NCBI RefSeq assembly: GCF_000330505.1
Contig: NW_004440309.1
Location: 161,088-225,087 of the forward strand
DNA from: Entamoeba invadens IP1
Lineage: Eukaryota; Evosea; Mastigamoebida; Endamoebidae
Reading direction: 5' to 3'
Length of the DNA: 64,000 bases
Below the pieces are notes generated by a model. That model was not told where the DNA came from. It was given only the letters and a program-made list of their open reading frames with translations, and ran no database searches. Position 1 is the stretch's first letter. Each line of letters starts with the position of its first letter. Below, one piece after another: positions 19,780 to 29,611 of the stretch. Made by a program: the position numbers and the translations under genes.

Positions 19780-22210
19780 ATGGAGGTCATCCCAACCAAA
19801 AAAGAACAAAATTTGATTCAACAGATTTCGAAAGAAGACATCACAAAGACGTGTTATGCTGGTGGGTCTGTCATATCAACAACAGATGGGACGTTGTGTT
19901 GGGTAGCCGAAGATGGAGTAACGATCAATGTTGGGTCGATTCATGGCGAAGTTAAACACACGTACCCCGGCGATTCGACTGAAGTTATAGTATCGGCCGT
20001 ATCGAAGAATAACAAATACTTAGCAGTCTCTTACGCTTCGGGGTTGATCTATATCTATGACCTTGATATCCCACGAACCCAAATAATGATTATAAAGGTT
20101 TGTCTATCCCATTCGAACACTCATTGGTACTGTTTTGGTCACAACTGGAAGTAACATATAGACTCCTAAAGTGTCTGCGTTAACGTCACCAGTCACTGTA
20201 TCTCTTTGCTTCAGTTTTTCTAACATGTTCATTGCGATGGGGAGTAATGATGGATATGTCCGAGTGTATGACTTGGAAAACAAGTACTTCACGCACGTCT
20301 TGGTATTCTCACATGGACTTGTGACGTCCCTTCTTTTCGACGATACTAACAAGGACAATTTTTACGTCTACGCAGCGTCAGATAACATCGAGAATATCAG
20401 ACAATTCAATTTGATGACTAAGAAGTCCGCGGATTTCTTCGGACATTTGAACGGAGTCGTTTCGATGTGTTTTGATGAGGACTACAATTTGGTCTCTGCT
20501 GGGAAAGACAAAGCCTTAATATATTGGGATATGAAAACAAAGAAGCCGAGTAAGACGGTGATGATCCCCGATCCTTTATTAATCAAATTTATTGGAGAAA
20601 AGTATGTGATAGCCAGTACTGACGGCAAGATCTACTTCTTAAAGGAGAATAAGATATGCTGGGAGAGTGGAGAGGACCAACGATTACTTTCACCAAACAC
20701 GTTGTTACTCACGTCCGATACTCTGATCCACGTCAGTTATGATGGATACTTCATCTTTTATTCGTTTAGTGGTGAAGTCGTCAATTATGACTGTTTTGAT
20801 CGAGACTCTGTCATCTATTGCCTTCCACTTACTTTTGAGAATAAAGTGGAGTCTTCGGAGTCATCGAGTGATTCAAAAGAATTGAAAGCGGAAGAAGAAG
20901 AGGAAGAAAAAGAGAAGGAAGTTCCACAAAACAGTTTGCACGCAACGCACGTGTTATTAGTGAACAATTCCAACGCACTTGAATTAAGAGATTTGGTCAC
21001 TCATACCTCCAAAATGTATTATGGTCATGAAGCTACTATCATGTGTTGTGATTTTTCCAAAGACAAGAATCGCTTAATAGTTGGGTATTACGATGGGTAT
21101 GTATCTGTCTGGGATGTTCTCACTATGAAAGAGTTGTATTCGTTTGAATCGCATAGTGGTCCCGTCACTGCAATTGCACATTCCATGTCGAAGAATTCAT
21201 TTGCGACGGGGTCGAACGACAAGTTTATTAAAGTCTATAAATACAATGATACTCAAGCGAAACAACTGGATGCTTTTGCAGCTCATTCCAAAGAGATCCA
21301 ATACTTAAAATACTCCAAAAAGGATTTATATTTGGTCTCCTGTTCGGCAGACAAGACTGCGAAGTTGTGGGTACCAAAGCAGAACTATGCGCTTCAAGGC
21401 ATCTTAAAAGGACACACCCGTGCAGTTGTTTCTGCTGATTTTTCACCGATTGAACAGGTGGTGATGACGTCCTCTGTTGATGGTACCATTCGCATGTGGA
21501 GCGTGAAGTCCTTGTCTGCCTTAAAAACGTTCCAAGGGCACAACGGTGGAGTTCAAAAGGCCATTTTTGTGAATAAAGGAGTTCAAGTGCTTTCCGTTGG
21601 GAACGATGGGACGACCCGCTTATGGACGATCAAGAGTGGAGAGAATGTTCAGACGTTGGATACCAATACTTCCCGACTTTGGGATATAGAGGGATATAAT
21701 AAAGAATTCATCGTGTGTGGAGATGGTGGATTTGTCTCTTTGATTCGAGATGTGTCCAAGGAAGTCGTTCAAGAGCGCATTAAGACGCGAGAACAGGAAA
21801 TCATGTTAAGTCAGAAGTTGATGAATTTAACACGTAGCGGGAAGTGGAAAGAGGCGTTACGTATCTGTGTGGAGTTGGGATTACCAAAAGAAGCGTTGAA
21901 CTGTTGCTATCATTGCGATGTGAAAGAGGCGATTAGCGACTGGGACGCGACACTGGGGCAGAAGTTTTATCAGTTTGCGAGAAAGTGGAACGAAAGAAAT
22001 GTCACTATGGCGGTCGCCCAAATTGTGATGGAAGCCATTTTCATGAAGTGGACGTTGGAAGATATACTCGACGAACAGTTGAAGAAAAGTCTGCAAAGAA
22101 TGAAGGAATTAAATACTAAACACTTGGAAACCCTCGATGGGTACTATAGAAAGGCTTTGTTCGTGAAGTATGTCGCAGACGCTCTCAATCCACTCCCAGA
22201 CTTGATTTGA
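19780..22210 (+). CDS. UTP13: U3 snoRNP protein UTP13/TBL3 (two exons)
   Basis: Exon 1 is 19780..20097 and exon 2 is 20162..22210. The 64-nt intron starts GTTTGT and ends TAG, and the join is in phase, giving 788 residues. Two sets of WD40 blades are visible (for example LVSAGKDKALIYWD, LIVGYYDGYVSVWD, FATGSNDKFIKVY, VMTSSVDGTIRMWS, VLSVGNDGTTRLW), interrupted by an acidic insert near residue 345. The last 130 residues form the Utp13-type C-terminal helical domain ('SGKWKEALRICVELGLPKEALNCC'). UTP13/TBL3 is part of the small-subunit processome (UTP-B) in the nucleolus. A frame-only annotation would begin exon 2 at a GTG (20171) and lose the first blades. Confidence 0.88.
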
Positions 22211-22283
22211 TTGGTTTTTTATTATTGGTTAGTATAGTTTAAATAAATACTATTTAATAGGATTTATATTAGAAAAAATATTT

Positions 22284-22316
22284 AAACTATAGTACTATAG
22301 TATAGTACTATAGTTT
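22284..22316. repeat. 33-bp perfect palindrome between two plus-strand genes
   Basis: Two 16-bp arms (AAACTATAGTACTATA and its complement) flank a single G, 74 bp after the UTP13 stop. As RNA or as cruciform DNA it could mark the 3' end of the UTP13 transcript; no function is proven. Confidence 0.8.
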
Positions 22317-22474
22317 ATATAATCTATTTTTAATTTTATAATTATTAGTTTATAAATTATAATTCGAAAATCAATCTTGAGATTGTTTTTTTGTAGGATT
22401 GACAATGTGAGGGATATAATGAAGTGCGGAACGAAAGAAAAGAAGAGAGCAAAAATAGGGGAGCTAAAGGAGCA

Positions 22475-23764
22475 ATGAGTTACAGGTGCTATGAGATTTG
22501 TATTCGAAGAGTACAATTCGATTGCCCTATCTCCCAGAAATGTACAATGAAGTGGAGGAAAGGGTTGTTTCCTTGGAACAGAGGAAAAGAATTTGTTACC
22601 GGGGCTGTGACAGAAGGAAAGACACTACTCACGGACGGCGTAGTCATGAAAGTGCTTTGCAAGCACTCAAACAAATTTCACATCAAGTTTGCAAACGAAA
22701 AATCAAAAGGGACTGTGTTGCTCAAAAAGGAAGGAGATGGTTGGAAGTGGTTTTGTGGCGGCCGTGTTGTTAAAGTGGAAGGTGATGTTACAGACCACAA
22801 CTGGAATCAACTTTCAAGGTTCGATGATTCTTTGAAGATGTCAAAAGATTCTGTGAATAACGAGAGTGGCTCTGATGTGCAAAAAGAAGAAAAGGAGGTT
22901 AACCCCCGAAAAGGAGCTGTGGCTGCAAAAACTGACAAAAAGTGCCAACCTAAGAAAGTTGCAACAACGTCTTGTCCGCCAACCCCTGGAAGGAAAGGAG
23001 ACAAAAATGATATCGAAAATATTTTGTTTGCAGAGGTTTTGGCGCGGGACGTGATAAGAGTCAACGATGAAAAGGACGAACAGGAACTAGCTGAGGCGGA
23101 GTTGAAAAAAAAGCGGGTTGAGGAGGATCTTAAAAAACGGAGAGTTGAAAAAGTTATCGAGATAATTTCGGATTCGTGTCGAGACGGGCGAGTCCTGATG
23201 GTGAGAGAGGCGTTTGAGAAAATGTCATGTAATGGAAATGAAGTTTTGTTTTTGGGGTGTCTATTGGGTGTGAGAAAGAATCTCGTGAAAGACGACAAAA
23301 TGGGATTGAACGACATCATCACAGTTGGAAAGGTGGTTGGTGAGATTGGAGGGGTGATTTCAGCTGTCGAAAATTTGATCATGCGCCAAAGCAAGAAAGC
23401 CGCCCAATGTGTTGTTCTTCGTTTGGACAAAATTATCAAAGAATGCACAATCGAGTTCAAGACAAAGGGCTTGATCAACGAGGATGTAACTCAAAAATTT
23501 GAGGAAGAACTTTTTCAGGCTAAACAAGACATGTGCTCGACCGGGAACGTAAAATACTACAAAGAGTTTATGAAAATTGTCAACAAACGGTTTGTAAAAA
23601 ACTTATCGACATACCAGACAAACGATTTTATCGTGACCAAATTCGCCATTGATGAAATCGAGGAATGGTGCCTTTCAAATTTGATCTTTTTCTCGACTGA
23701 AAGTGTCAGCGAGGCAATACACTCGCTTTTGAAAAATCGCGACGCTTCGTCTGCCACTGAGTAA
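22475..23764 (+). CDS. orphan charged protein, unknown function
   Basis: A protein of 429 residues from the first in-frame ATG (22475); the frame is open a little upstream only with a GTG. I recognise no family. The first 110 residues look like a compact domain rich in Trp, Gly and Lys ('KGLFPWNRGKEF', 'DGWKWFCGGRVVKVEGDV'). A Lys/Pro linker follows, then a helical coiled-coil stretch (AEAELKKKRVEEDLKKRRVE) and a C-terminal helical region. Codon use resembles neighbouring genes. It lies tail to tail with the glucanotransferase gene, 124 bp away. It could be a lineage-specific DNA- or RNA-binding protein, but nothing visible proves this. Confidence 0.7.
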   Translation: MSYRCYEICIRRVQFDCPISQKCTMKWRKGLFPWNRGKEFVTGAVTEGKTLLTDGVVMKVLCKHSNKFHIKFANEKSKGTVLLKKEGDGWKWFCGGRVVKVEGDVTDHNWNQLSRFDDSLKMSKDSVNNESGSDVQKEEKEVNPRKGAVAAKTDKKCQPKKVATTSCPPTPGRKGDKNDIENILFAEVLARDVIRVNDEKDEQELAEAELKKKRVEEDLKKRRVEKVIEIISDSCRDGRVLMVREAFEKMSCNGNEVLFLGCLLGVRKNLVKDDKMGLNDIITVGKVVGEIGGVISAVENLIMRQSKKAAQCVVLRLDKIIKECTIEFKTKGLINEDVTQKFEEELFQAKQDMCSTGNVKYYKEFMKIVNKRFVKNLSTYQTNDFIVTKFAIDEIEEWCLSNLIFFSTESVSEAIHSLLKNRDASSATE

Positions 23765-23888
23765 AATTGCTTCTTGTTTCTATTTTGTCTTTCTGAAACG
23801 TGTTACAACACTTTTAACTATAAACTCACAGAAAGAAACTAAATAAAACCAAAAATAGAAAAAATAAAAATAGTCAATGAAAGTTCAT

Positions 23889-26585
23889 TTAAAATTGGTG
23901 TCTTCCGGACGCGAAAATAGTTCCGCTAAGAAGTGTGTTAAGTTCATAATCCGACAATATATCGTCCAAATCGACATGGCACCTGTACCTCCAGTAATGA
24001 ATTGGATTCGAGGGGTCATTAATTTGTTCCAATTTTGGATCTCTTCCTTCGATATATTTCAATCGAAGGGACAAGATATCTTGCAACGGGAAACAAGCCA
24101 ACATTGCTGGACCATACAAGTGCATGTCAAATATTGTCTTAACGATTTCTGTTGGGCATGAGAATGGTGCAGCGCCACTTTTTCCAAGTAAATGGGTCCA
24201 AAAGTATTGAGTCTTGTCTCTGTCTTCTTCCCACCACCCTCTAATTGTTGACATGTCGTGCCCAGAGGGTGCAGACACTGTTAAATATTGATAGTCTGCT
24301 GGGTGATAAAACAGTTTCTCTGGCACATCAGTCAGTCGTTGTATTCTTAAACATGCGATTTTCATATCATTCATCACTTTGACAACACAATCCGGGACCA
24401 TCCCAAGATCCTCACCACAGACTAACATGTTTGAAGCTCTTGCCATAGCTGGGAGCCTTTTTCTAGCAGTTGCTTCCCAGAGTCCTTCATGTCTTTTATA
24501 GAAATAGTCTGTGTACAACCTCTTCAAACTCTCTTGTTCCCAATAGTTCAACTCGTTGAAGCTTGAATACGTTTTCTGCATATCGATTCGGGGGTAAAAC
24601 AAATTTGAGTCGTTCTCATCTCTGAGCAAGCAAACGTTCTGTAACAACAACTTCATGCCAGTGATAATGCGTTTGTCTGACGCTCGCATCTCTGGACATA
24701 ACCCCTTCACATCCAATATCGCACTCTCGCTTTGAAATTCGGGTTTAATGCCATAGATTCCTCTGTTGTTACTCACCAAGAATTTCTTGATCACAAATCC
24801 CTTTTCGACTCCAAAGAGGGCGTCCAGTGTGTGGTCTCTGATGTATGGATAGCTCAGTCTGTCTGTATCAAAGAGTCCATATTTTTCTAATTCGTTTCGA
24901 GTGAATGGCAAGTCTGGGTTAAATCTTCCTAATAAGCCTGTTCTGTGTTGGGCTGGAATACTCCAAATTCTAAAGAAGCCCAAGATGTGGTCAATTCGAT
25001 ATGCGTTGAAGTACTGCGCCATTTGAGAAAGTCTTCCCTTCCACCAGGCGTAATTGTCCTTTTCCATGTTCTCCCAGTTGTACGTTGGGAATCCCCAGTT
25101 CTGTCCTTCACCAGCTGAGAAATAGTCGGGTGGCGCACCAGTCGATTTGTCGAGATGGAACAAGTCCGGGTGCATCCAACACTCCACTGATCTCTTCGAG
25201 ACCCCAATTGGCAAATCGCCTTTCAAAGCGACTTTGTTCGTCGCGGCATATTCAGAAGCCTCTTTCAATTGGAGGTGCAAATTGTATTGAACAAAGGCAT
25301 AATAGTTGCACTCTTCTTTGTGTGCTTCATACATTTTTTCCACTTCAGCAAAATCCTTTGGAGTTGGAGGGAGTGGGGTGTCGACGGATTTAATCAAAGT
25401 TCTGTAGATGCAATAGGGCAACAACCAATCTTTTGTGCTCTCTTTGAATTCCTCAAACCCTTTCTGTGTAGTTCCACACGTCTTGTATATCTTTCGTGAG
25501 ATCTCCTCTTTGACTCTCATCACTTCTTCATAGTCAATTTCAGCCAACTGATTTAACTTCTCTGCTTGTTGACCAATTTCAGCTAAGATCGCCTTATCAT
25601 CAGTCAAAGCACTTAGTCTTAAATAGATCAAATGAAACGCCTGAACTGAATTGGGATTATATGGATAAGAGTCTCTCCATGTGAAGTACACCGTGGTGTC
25701 GTTCACGGGGAGGGTTTGAATCAATGAGATTCCAGTCTTCTTACACCAATCAACCAACTTGATGATGTCCAAGAACTCCCCACATCCGCAAGATTCTCTT
25801 GTCCTCAAAGAAAAGATTGGAGTAACAACACCAACTCCTCTATAATACAACCCACCAAAGTCTTCATCTTCTTTGATTATCAAAACATCTTTGTGTTCTT
25901 TGCTTGCTTTGAGATCCTTTGGTTCTACCAAAGGAAATTGATACACTCGATTTGTTCGTTCCTCCCATCTTGCATTTGCTCGTGTGTTTGTGTCTGCAAT
26001 AAAACATTTATACTCAAACGGATTTTTCTGTCCAGATATATCAACAAGTGCTTCATAGAGGGGTACTTGTGTTGGTGTCATTCGGACAGCCCCATGGACA
26101 TTCCACTTCCCAAGGGATTCAATAGCTCCACCAACAAAGACGCATTGTCCTTCTGGTACACAAGTGCATCGTACCTTTAAAAGAAGAGTCTTTTCTCCAA
26201 GCTTTTTGATCTCTAAGTTTTCTATGGGGCGCTTTCCATAGATCACTTTTCTGAAGTATGAAGTCGCCAAAAAGGTGTCTTCAGATCCTAGTCCAGAGAC
26301 AAAAACGTCTTTGATTTCAATTCTTTCAAATTGGTCGAAATTGGTTGTGTCAATAACATGTGTGTAAGCAACTTTCGACTTTTCTGTTGTGTAGATTATG
26401 CTCTTGTCATCCGATTTACACACCACATATCTGTACTTGACTATTCCCTTTATTTGGAAGTCGATTGCTCCTTGCCATGTGTTGTTATCAATGTAATTCA
26501 AAAGATAAGTCTTTGCACCTCCTTCAACTTCAAGACACACAGCTTGTCCATACGGAGTGGTGTAATTGATTGTAATAATTGCCAT
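23889..26585 (-). CDS. 4-alpha-glucanotransferase, DPE2 type (two CBM20 + GH77)
   Basis: An 898-residue enzyme. Two starch-binding CBM20-like modules occupy about residues 1-105 and 125-225 ('FVGGAIESLGKWNVHGAVRM' is the CBM20 hallmark). A GH77 domain follows, with the DPE2-type insertion. Conserved motifs include YPYNPNS, the nucleophile region RIDHILGFFRIW (about residue 530), the acid/base region CGEDLGMVPD (about 722) and SGHDMSTIRGWW (about 776). DPE2 transfers glucose from maltose to glycogen-like glucans in the cytosol, which fits the glycogen economy of Entamoeba. The family is known from plants and Amoebozoa. The gene is intact and uses the first ATG; a GAAC box lies about 12 nt upstream on its strand. 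Confidence 0.92.
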   Translation of the reverse strand: MAIITINYTTPYGQAVCLEVEGGAKTYLLNYIDNNTWQGAIDFQIKGIVKYRYVVCKSDDKSIIYTTEKSKVAYTHVIDTTNFDQFERIEIKDVFVSGLGSEDTFLATSYFRKVIYGKRPIENLEIKKLGEKTLLLKVRCTCVPEGQCVFVGGAIESLGKWNVHGAVRMTPTQVPLYEALVDISGQKNPFEYKCFIADTNTRANARWEERTNRVYQFPLVEPKDLKASKEHKDVLIIKEDEDFGGLYYRGVGVVTPIFSLRTRESCGCGEFLDIIKLVDWCKKTGISLIQTLPVNDTTVYFTWRDSYPYNPNSVQAFHLIYLRLSALTDDKAILAEIGQQAEKLNQLAEIDYEEVMRVKEEISRKIYKTCGTTQKGFEEFKESTKDWLLPYCIYRTLIKSVDTPLPPTPKDFAEVEKMYEAHKEECNYYAFVQYNLHLQLKEASEYAATNKVALKGDLPIGVSKRSVECWMHPDLFHLDKSTGAPPDYFSAGEGQNWGFPTYNWENMEKDNYAWWKGRLSQMAQYFNAYRIDHILGFFRIWSIPAQHRTGLLGRFNPDLPFTRNELEKYGLFDTDRLSYPYIRDHTLDALFGVEKGFVIKKFLVSNNRGIYGIKPEFQSESAILDVKGLCPEMRASDKRIITGMKLLLQNVCLLRDENDSNLFYPRIDMQKTYSSFNELNYWEQESLKRLYTDYFYKRHEGLWEATARKRLPAMARASNMLVCGEDLGMVPDCVVKVMNDMKIACLRIQRLTDVPEKLFYHPADYQYLTVSAPSGHDMSTIRGWWEEDRDKTQYFWTHLLGKSGAAPFSCPTEIVKTIFDMHLYGPAMLACFPLQDILSLRLKYIEGRDPKLEQINDPSNPIHYWRYRCHVDLDDILSDYELNTLLSGTIFASGRHQF

Positions 26586-27039
26586 TTGAATATGTGTTCT
26601 TTCAAGATCTCTTTCGAGTTTTTCAAAAGGTTTCGTTTATTGTTTTTTATTTATTCAATTCTTTATTTTTTCATAAAGATAATTTGCGCATTCCAACGAA
26701 ATAAGAATATTATACGAAAATTAGAGTATCAAAATATACCGTCTTTGTATTGCAAATGTTAGGGTTTTTCTTTTCTTTATTTTGTATTGATTTCGAAAGT
26801 TCATTTCAATTTCAAGTCTTATGAAAAACAAACAAAAACAACTCACCACTTCATAGACATACTTCGGGAGAATCTATCAAAGATAAACATAGCATCGCAG
26901 CCCATTTTTAAGAATTAAAAAATGTTTTTTGATTTCCTCCAAAAGTGTTTTTTATCAACTCTTTACAAAAAATTGTATTTTCAGAAAAAGCAAAAAAAAT
27001 ACAAAAAATCTTTGAATTCTAAAAAGGAACTGAAAATTC
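26586..27039. other. intergenic, divergent promoters
   Basis: Upstream regions of the glucanotransferase gene (minus) and a small plus-strand gene. At 27026-27040 the sequence GGAACTGAAAATTCA runs straight into the ATG. It matches the Entamoeba GAAC element next to an Inr (AAAAATTCA-like), so the 27040 transcript probably has a very short leader. Confidence 0.5.
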
Positions 27040-27489
27040 ATGTCAGATCAACCGGACGTTGTCCCACAAACTATACTTCTACCCGACGACGTTCCGACTA
27101 AACTCCCCGACTTATCATCGACTCCAATCATTCTTTCACAAGATCAAAAAGAAGTCCAAAAGATCACTGAAATTGAACGGAAAGTCCTTCCCCCCAAACT
27201 CCCCGACTCCTTGCGACATGACACGATCGACCGATCAGAGAAAGACGAGAAAAGTGAGAAAGACAAGACGGAGAAACCAAGTCTTCATCTCAAAACGTTG
27301 AAACAACAAGTCCAACTTCCACTTCAAACACAACAAGCAACGTTGTCCGATTGGAAGTTAATCAAAAAGCAGACGGTGTGTGGGTACTTCATACAAGAGA
27401 CTTGGTGCGACGCGAATGGAAAGATAGTTGAGTCGTATATTCCACAAACAAAAAAGGTTGTCGACTCCTCCTCCTCCACTTTTCAGTGA
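27040..27489 (+). CDS. small orphan protein, unknown function
   Basis: 149 residues with no recognised family. The N-terminal two thirds are polar and rich in Pro, Asp, Glu and Lys, probably disordered ('PTKLPDLSSTP', 'SEKDEKSEKDKTEK'). The last 45 residues look folded ('LSDWKLIKKQTVCGYFIQETWCDANGKIVESYIP'). A strong GAAC-Inr promoter-like stretch directly abuts the ATG, and codon use is like that of neighbouring genes, so it is likely real. It is convergent with the UBX gene, with only 43 bp between stops. Confidence 0.7.
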   Translation: MSDQPDVVPQTILLPDDVPTKLPDLSSTPIILSQDQKEVQKITEIERKVLPPKLPDSLRHDTIDRSEKDEKSEKDKTEKPSLHLKTLKQQVQLPLQTQQATLSDWKLIKKQTVCGYFIQETWCDANGKIVESYIPQTKKVVDSSSSTFQ

Positions 27490-27532
27490 CGCGCTTGTAT
27501 TAAAAATGACATTTGTTTAACTCAATTACTTC

Positions 27533-28051
27533 TTAATTGTTTTGTAATAATTCTGCACGAAGTAACGGCGTTTTCGGTGTTGGCGGTTTCGTTAAAACAA
27601 CACACAAAACACTGTTGGGGACAAGGCCATTGGTATAGAGTAAAGTGTCGTCGTCAAGTACATAATTGTTCTTCCCATATGGCTTTCGTAAGACAAAAGT
27701 AATTTCTGTACTGATTTCACGAATAAAGGAATACACCTCTTTTTGACGTTGTTGTGGCGAAAATGTTCGAATCACTTCTATCCCATCAGGAAATTTGAAT
27801 TTTAATGTCGTTGTCTTCATCTTCGCAAGTTTTTGTAATTTCTCGGTTTCACTGTGCTCTTCTACAAACCGGAAGTCCCGCGTTTGTGGCCGACTTAATG
27901 TTTGCGCTTCTTCAATGGAAAGTTCATAAAAGGAATCGGGCTCAACTACTTCGGTCCGATATAATTTTGGGCGTGTAATTTTTAAACCAATCGCTTGACT
28001 ATCAAAACTCCACGTCTTTGCCATTTCTATGTTTTGAAGTATTTTTTTCAT
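27533..28051 (-). CDS. UBX-domain protein (TUG/ASPSCR1-like)
   Basis: 172 residues. Residues about 82-155 form a UBX/ubiquitin-like fold: 'TTLKFKFPDGIEVIRTFSPQQRQKEVYSFI', then 'LDDDTLLYTNGLVPNSVLCVVL'. UBX domains bind the AAA ATPase p97/Cdc48. The short N-terminal extension with 'DFRFVEE' resembles the region before the UBX in TUG/UBX4 proteins, but the protein is much shorter than those. Two in-frame ATGs (28051 and 28024) are possible; the second starts MAKTWSFD and could equally be used. The exact Cdc48 pathway cannot be told. Confidence 0.68.
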   Translation of the reverse strand: MKKILQNIEMAKTWSFDSQAIGLKITRPKLYRTEVVEPDSFYELSIEEAQTLSRPQTRDFRFVEEHSETEKLQKLAKMKTTTLKFKFPDGIEVIRTFSPQQRQKEVYSFIREISTEITFVLRKPYGKNNYVLDDDTLLYTNGLVPNSVLCVVLTKPPTPKTPLLRAELLQNN

Positions 28052-28302
28052 TTAAAAAAAAATTTGAAATTTTTTGAAAATTTTGAAAAACTTTTTTAAA
28101 ACTTTTGAAAAGAATTTCTGTTACCAAAAAGGAAATTTTTTGTTTTTCAATTTCAATTTTCAAATTCTATTTTGGCGGCCACAAAAACAAATTCTATAAT
28201 TGATAGTATAAAAAATATAAATAAACTAGAACAGGAGAATTGAAAATCGTTTTTTCTCAGTTAAAGTTGAACAAGGAATTGAACTGCATAAAGCAAATTG
28301 AG

Positions 28303-29484
28303 ATGTCTGAGAAACAGATGAAAGAGAAGAAGTTGATCAACAAGACCAAAGAGACGATGGAAACTGCGACATGGAAACCGGTGAAATACACAACAAAACA
28401 ACGATCCAGTTCAATTCGTCTTGGATCGACTCGACGTTTTCAAACTGCAGTATCAACGCCGAGTTTACCCGAAATACCTAAAACGCCATCTCCAGCTTCA
28501 TGTGATGAAAAGTCGATGAAAAAAGCGTGTGAAGAGAAGAAAGAGATATGTGATGAGATCCTCAATGGCAAGTCAAGGTATGCGGACGTTCAAAAACAAT
28601 TCAAGTTTTGTGAAGTAGTTGGGAGAGGTGGCTTTTCCGTTGTACACCGCGCTATTTACAAGAAAACCAGTGACACTGTTGCGCTGAAAATTATTGATAA
28701 GACGATTGTCCGGAAAGACCAACTTGAGACTCTTTCGAGGGAGATAGGGTTCGTCAAATGGTGTGAACATAAATATCTCTTACAAGTCTACGACATCTTA
28801 GAAGACGACGACTACATCTATGAAGTCCTTGAATTCGCACCAGGCGGCAATCTCTTTCAATTGATTAAGAAGAAACCTTTAAGTGAACAACAAGCGCAAT
28901 GGGTGACTTACCAAGTCGCATCTGCAGTGTATTATTTGCACTCTCAAGGTATTTGTCATCGGGACTTGAAGCCCGAGAACATTCTGCTGATGGAAAAGGG
29001 CAAAGAAAACTCGTTCAATATCCGACTCGTCGATTTCGGTCTTGCAAAGAAGTTCTCAGAAGACATCTTAAAAACCCCATGTGGCACATTCGACTATGCA
29101 CCCCCTGAGATGCTACTTCATCAAGAAAAGTATACCCATTTGTGTGACATTTGGAGTCTTGGCGTGACTGTCTTTGTTTCAATGTGTGGGTATTACCCAT
29201 TCGATGGGGATAACTTAGCAGAAAACATCGAACAAATGAAGGCAGGCGATATCAACTTCGATGACGACGAATGGGGGATCATCTCTGTCGAGTGCAAAGA
29301 CTTCATCAAAAAGTGTTTGACTGCAGACATCAATTATAGACTGAATGTCGAGGGCGTCCTCACACACCCATGGCTCTGTGGAAATTCGGTCTATACCAAC
29401 CCTCTTTTCACCTCATTACTGGAACAATTGAGTAACCAAACTATGGAGAACTCAGTCGTCCCAAAGAAGATAACAATAGACTAA
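28303..29484 (+). CDS. CAMK-like serine/threonine protein kinase
   Basis: 393 residues from the first ATG (28303); the longer frame to 28240 needs a non-ATG start. A basic/Ser-rich N-terminus of about 100 residues precedes a complete kinase domain (about 98-370). It has Gly loop GRGGFS, VALKIIDK, HRDLKPEN, DFGLAKKF, a short activation loop CGTFDYAPPEML (Pro-Pro instead of APE's first pair) and 'DIWSLGVTVFVSMCGYYPFDGD'. The insert and C-lobe style place it among CAMK/CHK2-like kinases. No FHA, EF-hand or calmodulin-binding segment is evident. Substrates are unknown. Confidence 0.88.
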   Translation: MSEKQMKEKKLINKTKETMETATWKPVKYTTKQRSSSIRLGSTRRFQTAVSTPSLPEIPKTPSPASCDEKSMKKACEEKKEICDEILNGKSRYADVQKQFKFCEVVGRGGFSVVHRAIYKKTSDTVALKIIDKTIVRKDQLETLSREIGFVKWCEHKYLLQVYDILEDDDYIYEVLEFAPGGNLFQLIKKKPLSEQQAQWVTYQVASAVYYLHSQGICHRDLKPENILLMEKGKENSFNIRLVDFGLAKKFSEDILKTPCGTFDYAPPEMLLHQEKYTHLCDIWSLGVTVFVSMCGYYPFDGDNLAENIEQMKAGDINFDDDEWGIISVECKDFIKKCLTADINYRLNVEGVLTHPWLCGNSVYTNPLFTSLLEQLSNQTMENSVVPKKITID

Positions 29485-29611
29485 ATGCACTTGTAGATTT
29501 ATTGATTTTTTGCAGATAGAATTCTTTCTCGTTCTTCTTGTATCCATTAAGAAATTGCGTACTAGTTAAACCACACCATTGGAATAAAAACAGACCTTAC
29601 ACTTAAATGAT

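Noticed and set aside
22807..23478. 223-residue minus-strand ORF
   Set aside because: Antisense shadow of the orphan gene 22475-23764; Ser/Phe-rich composition without domain signs.
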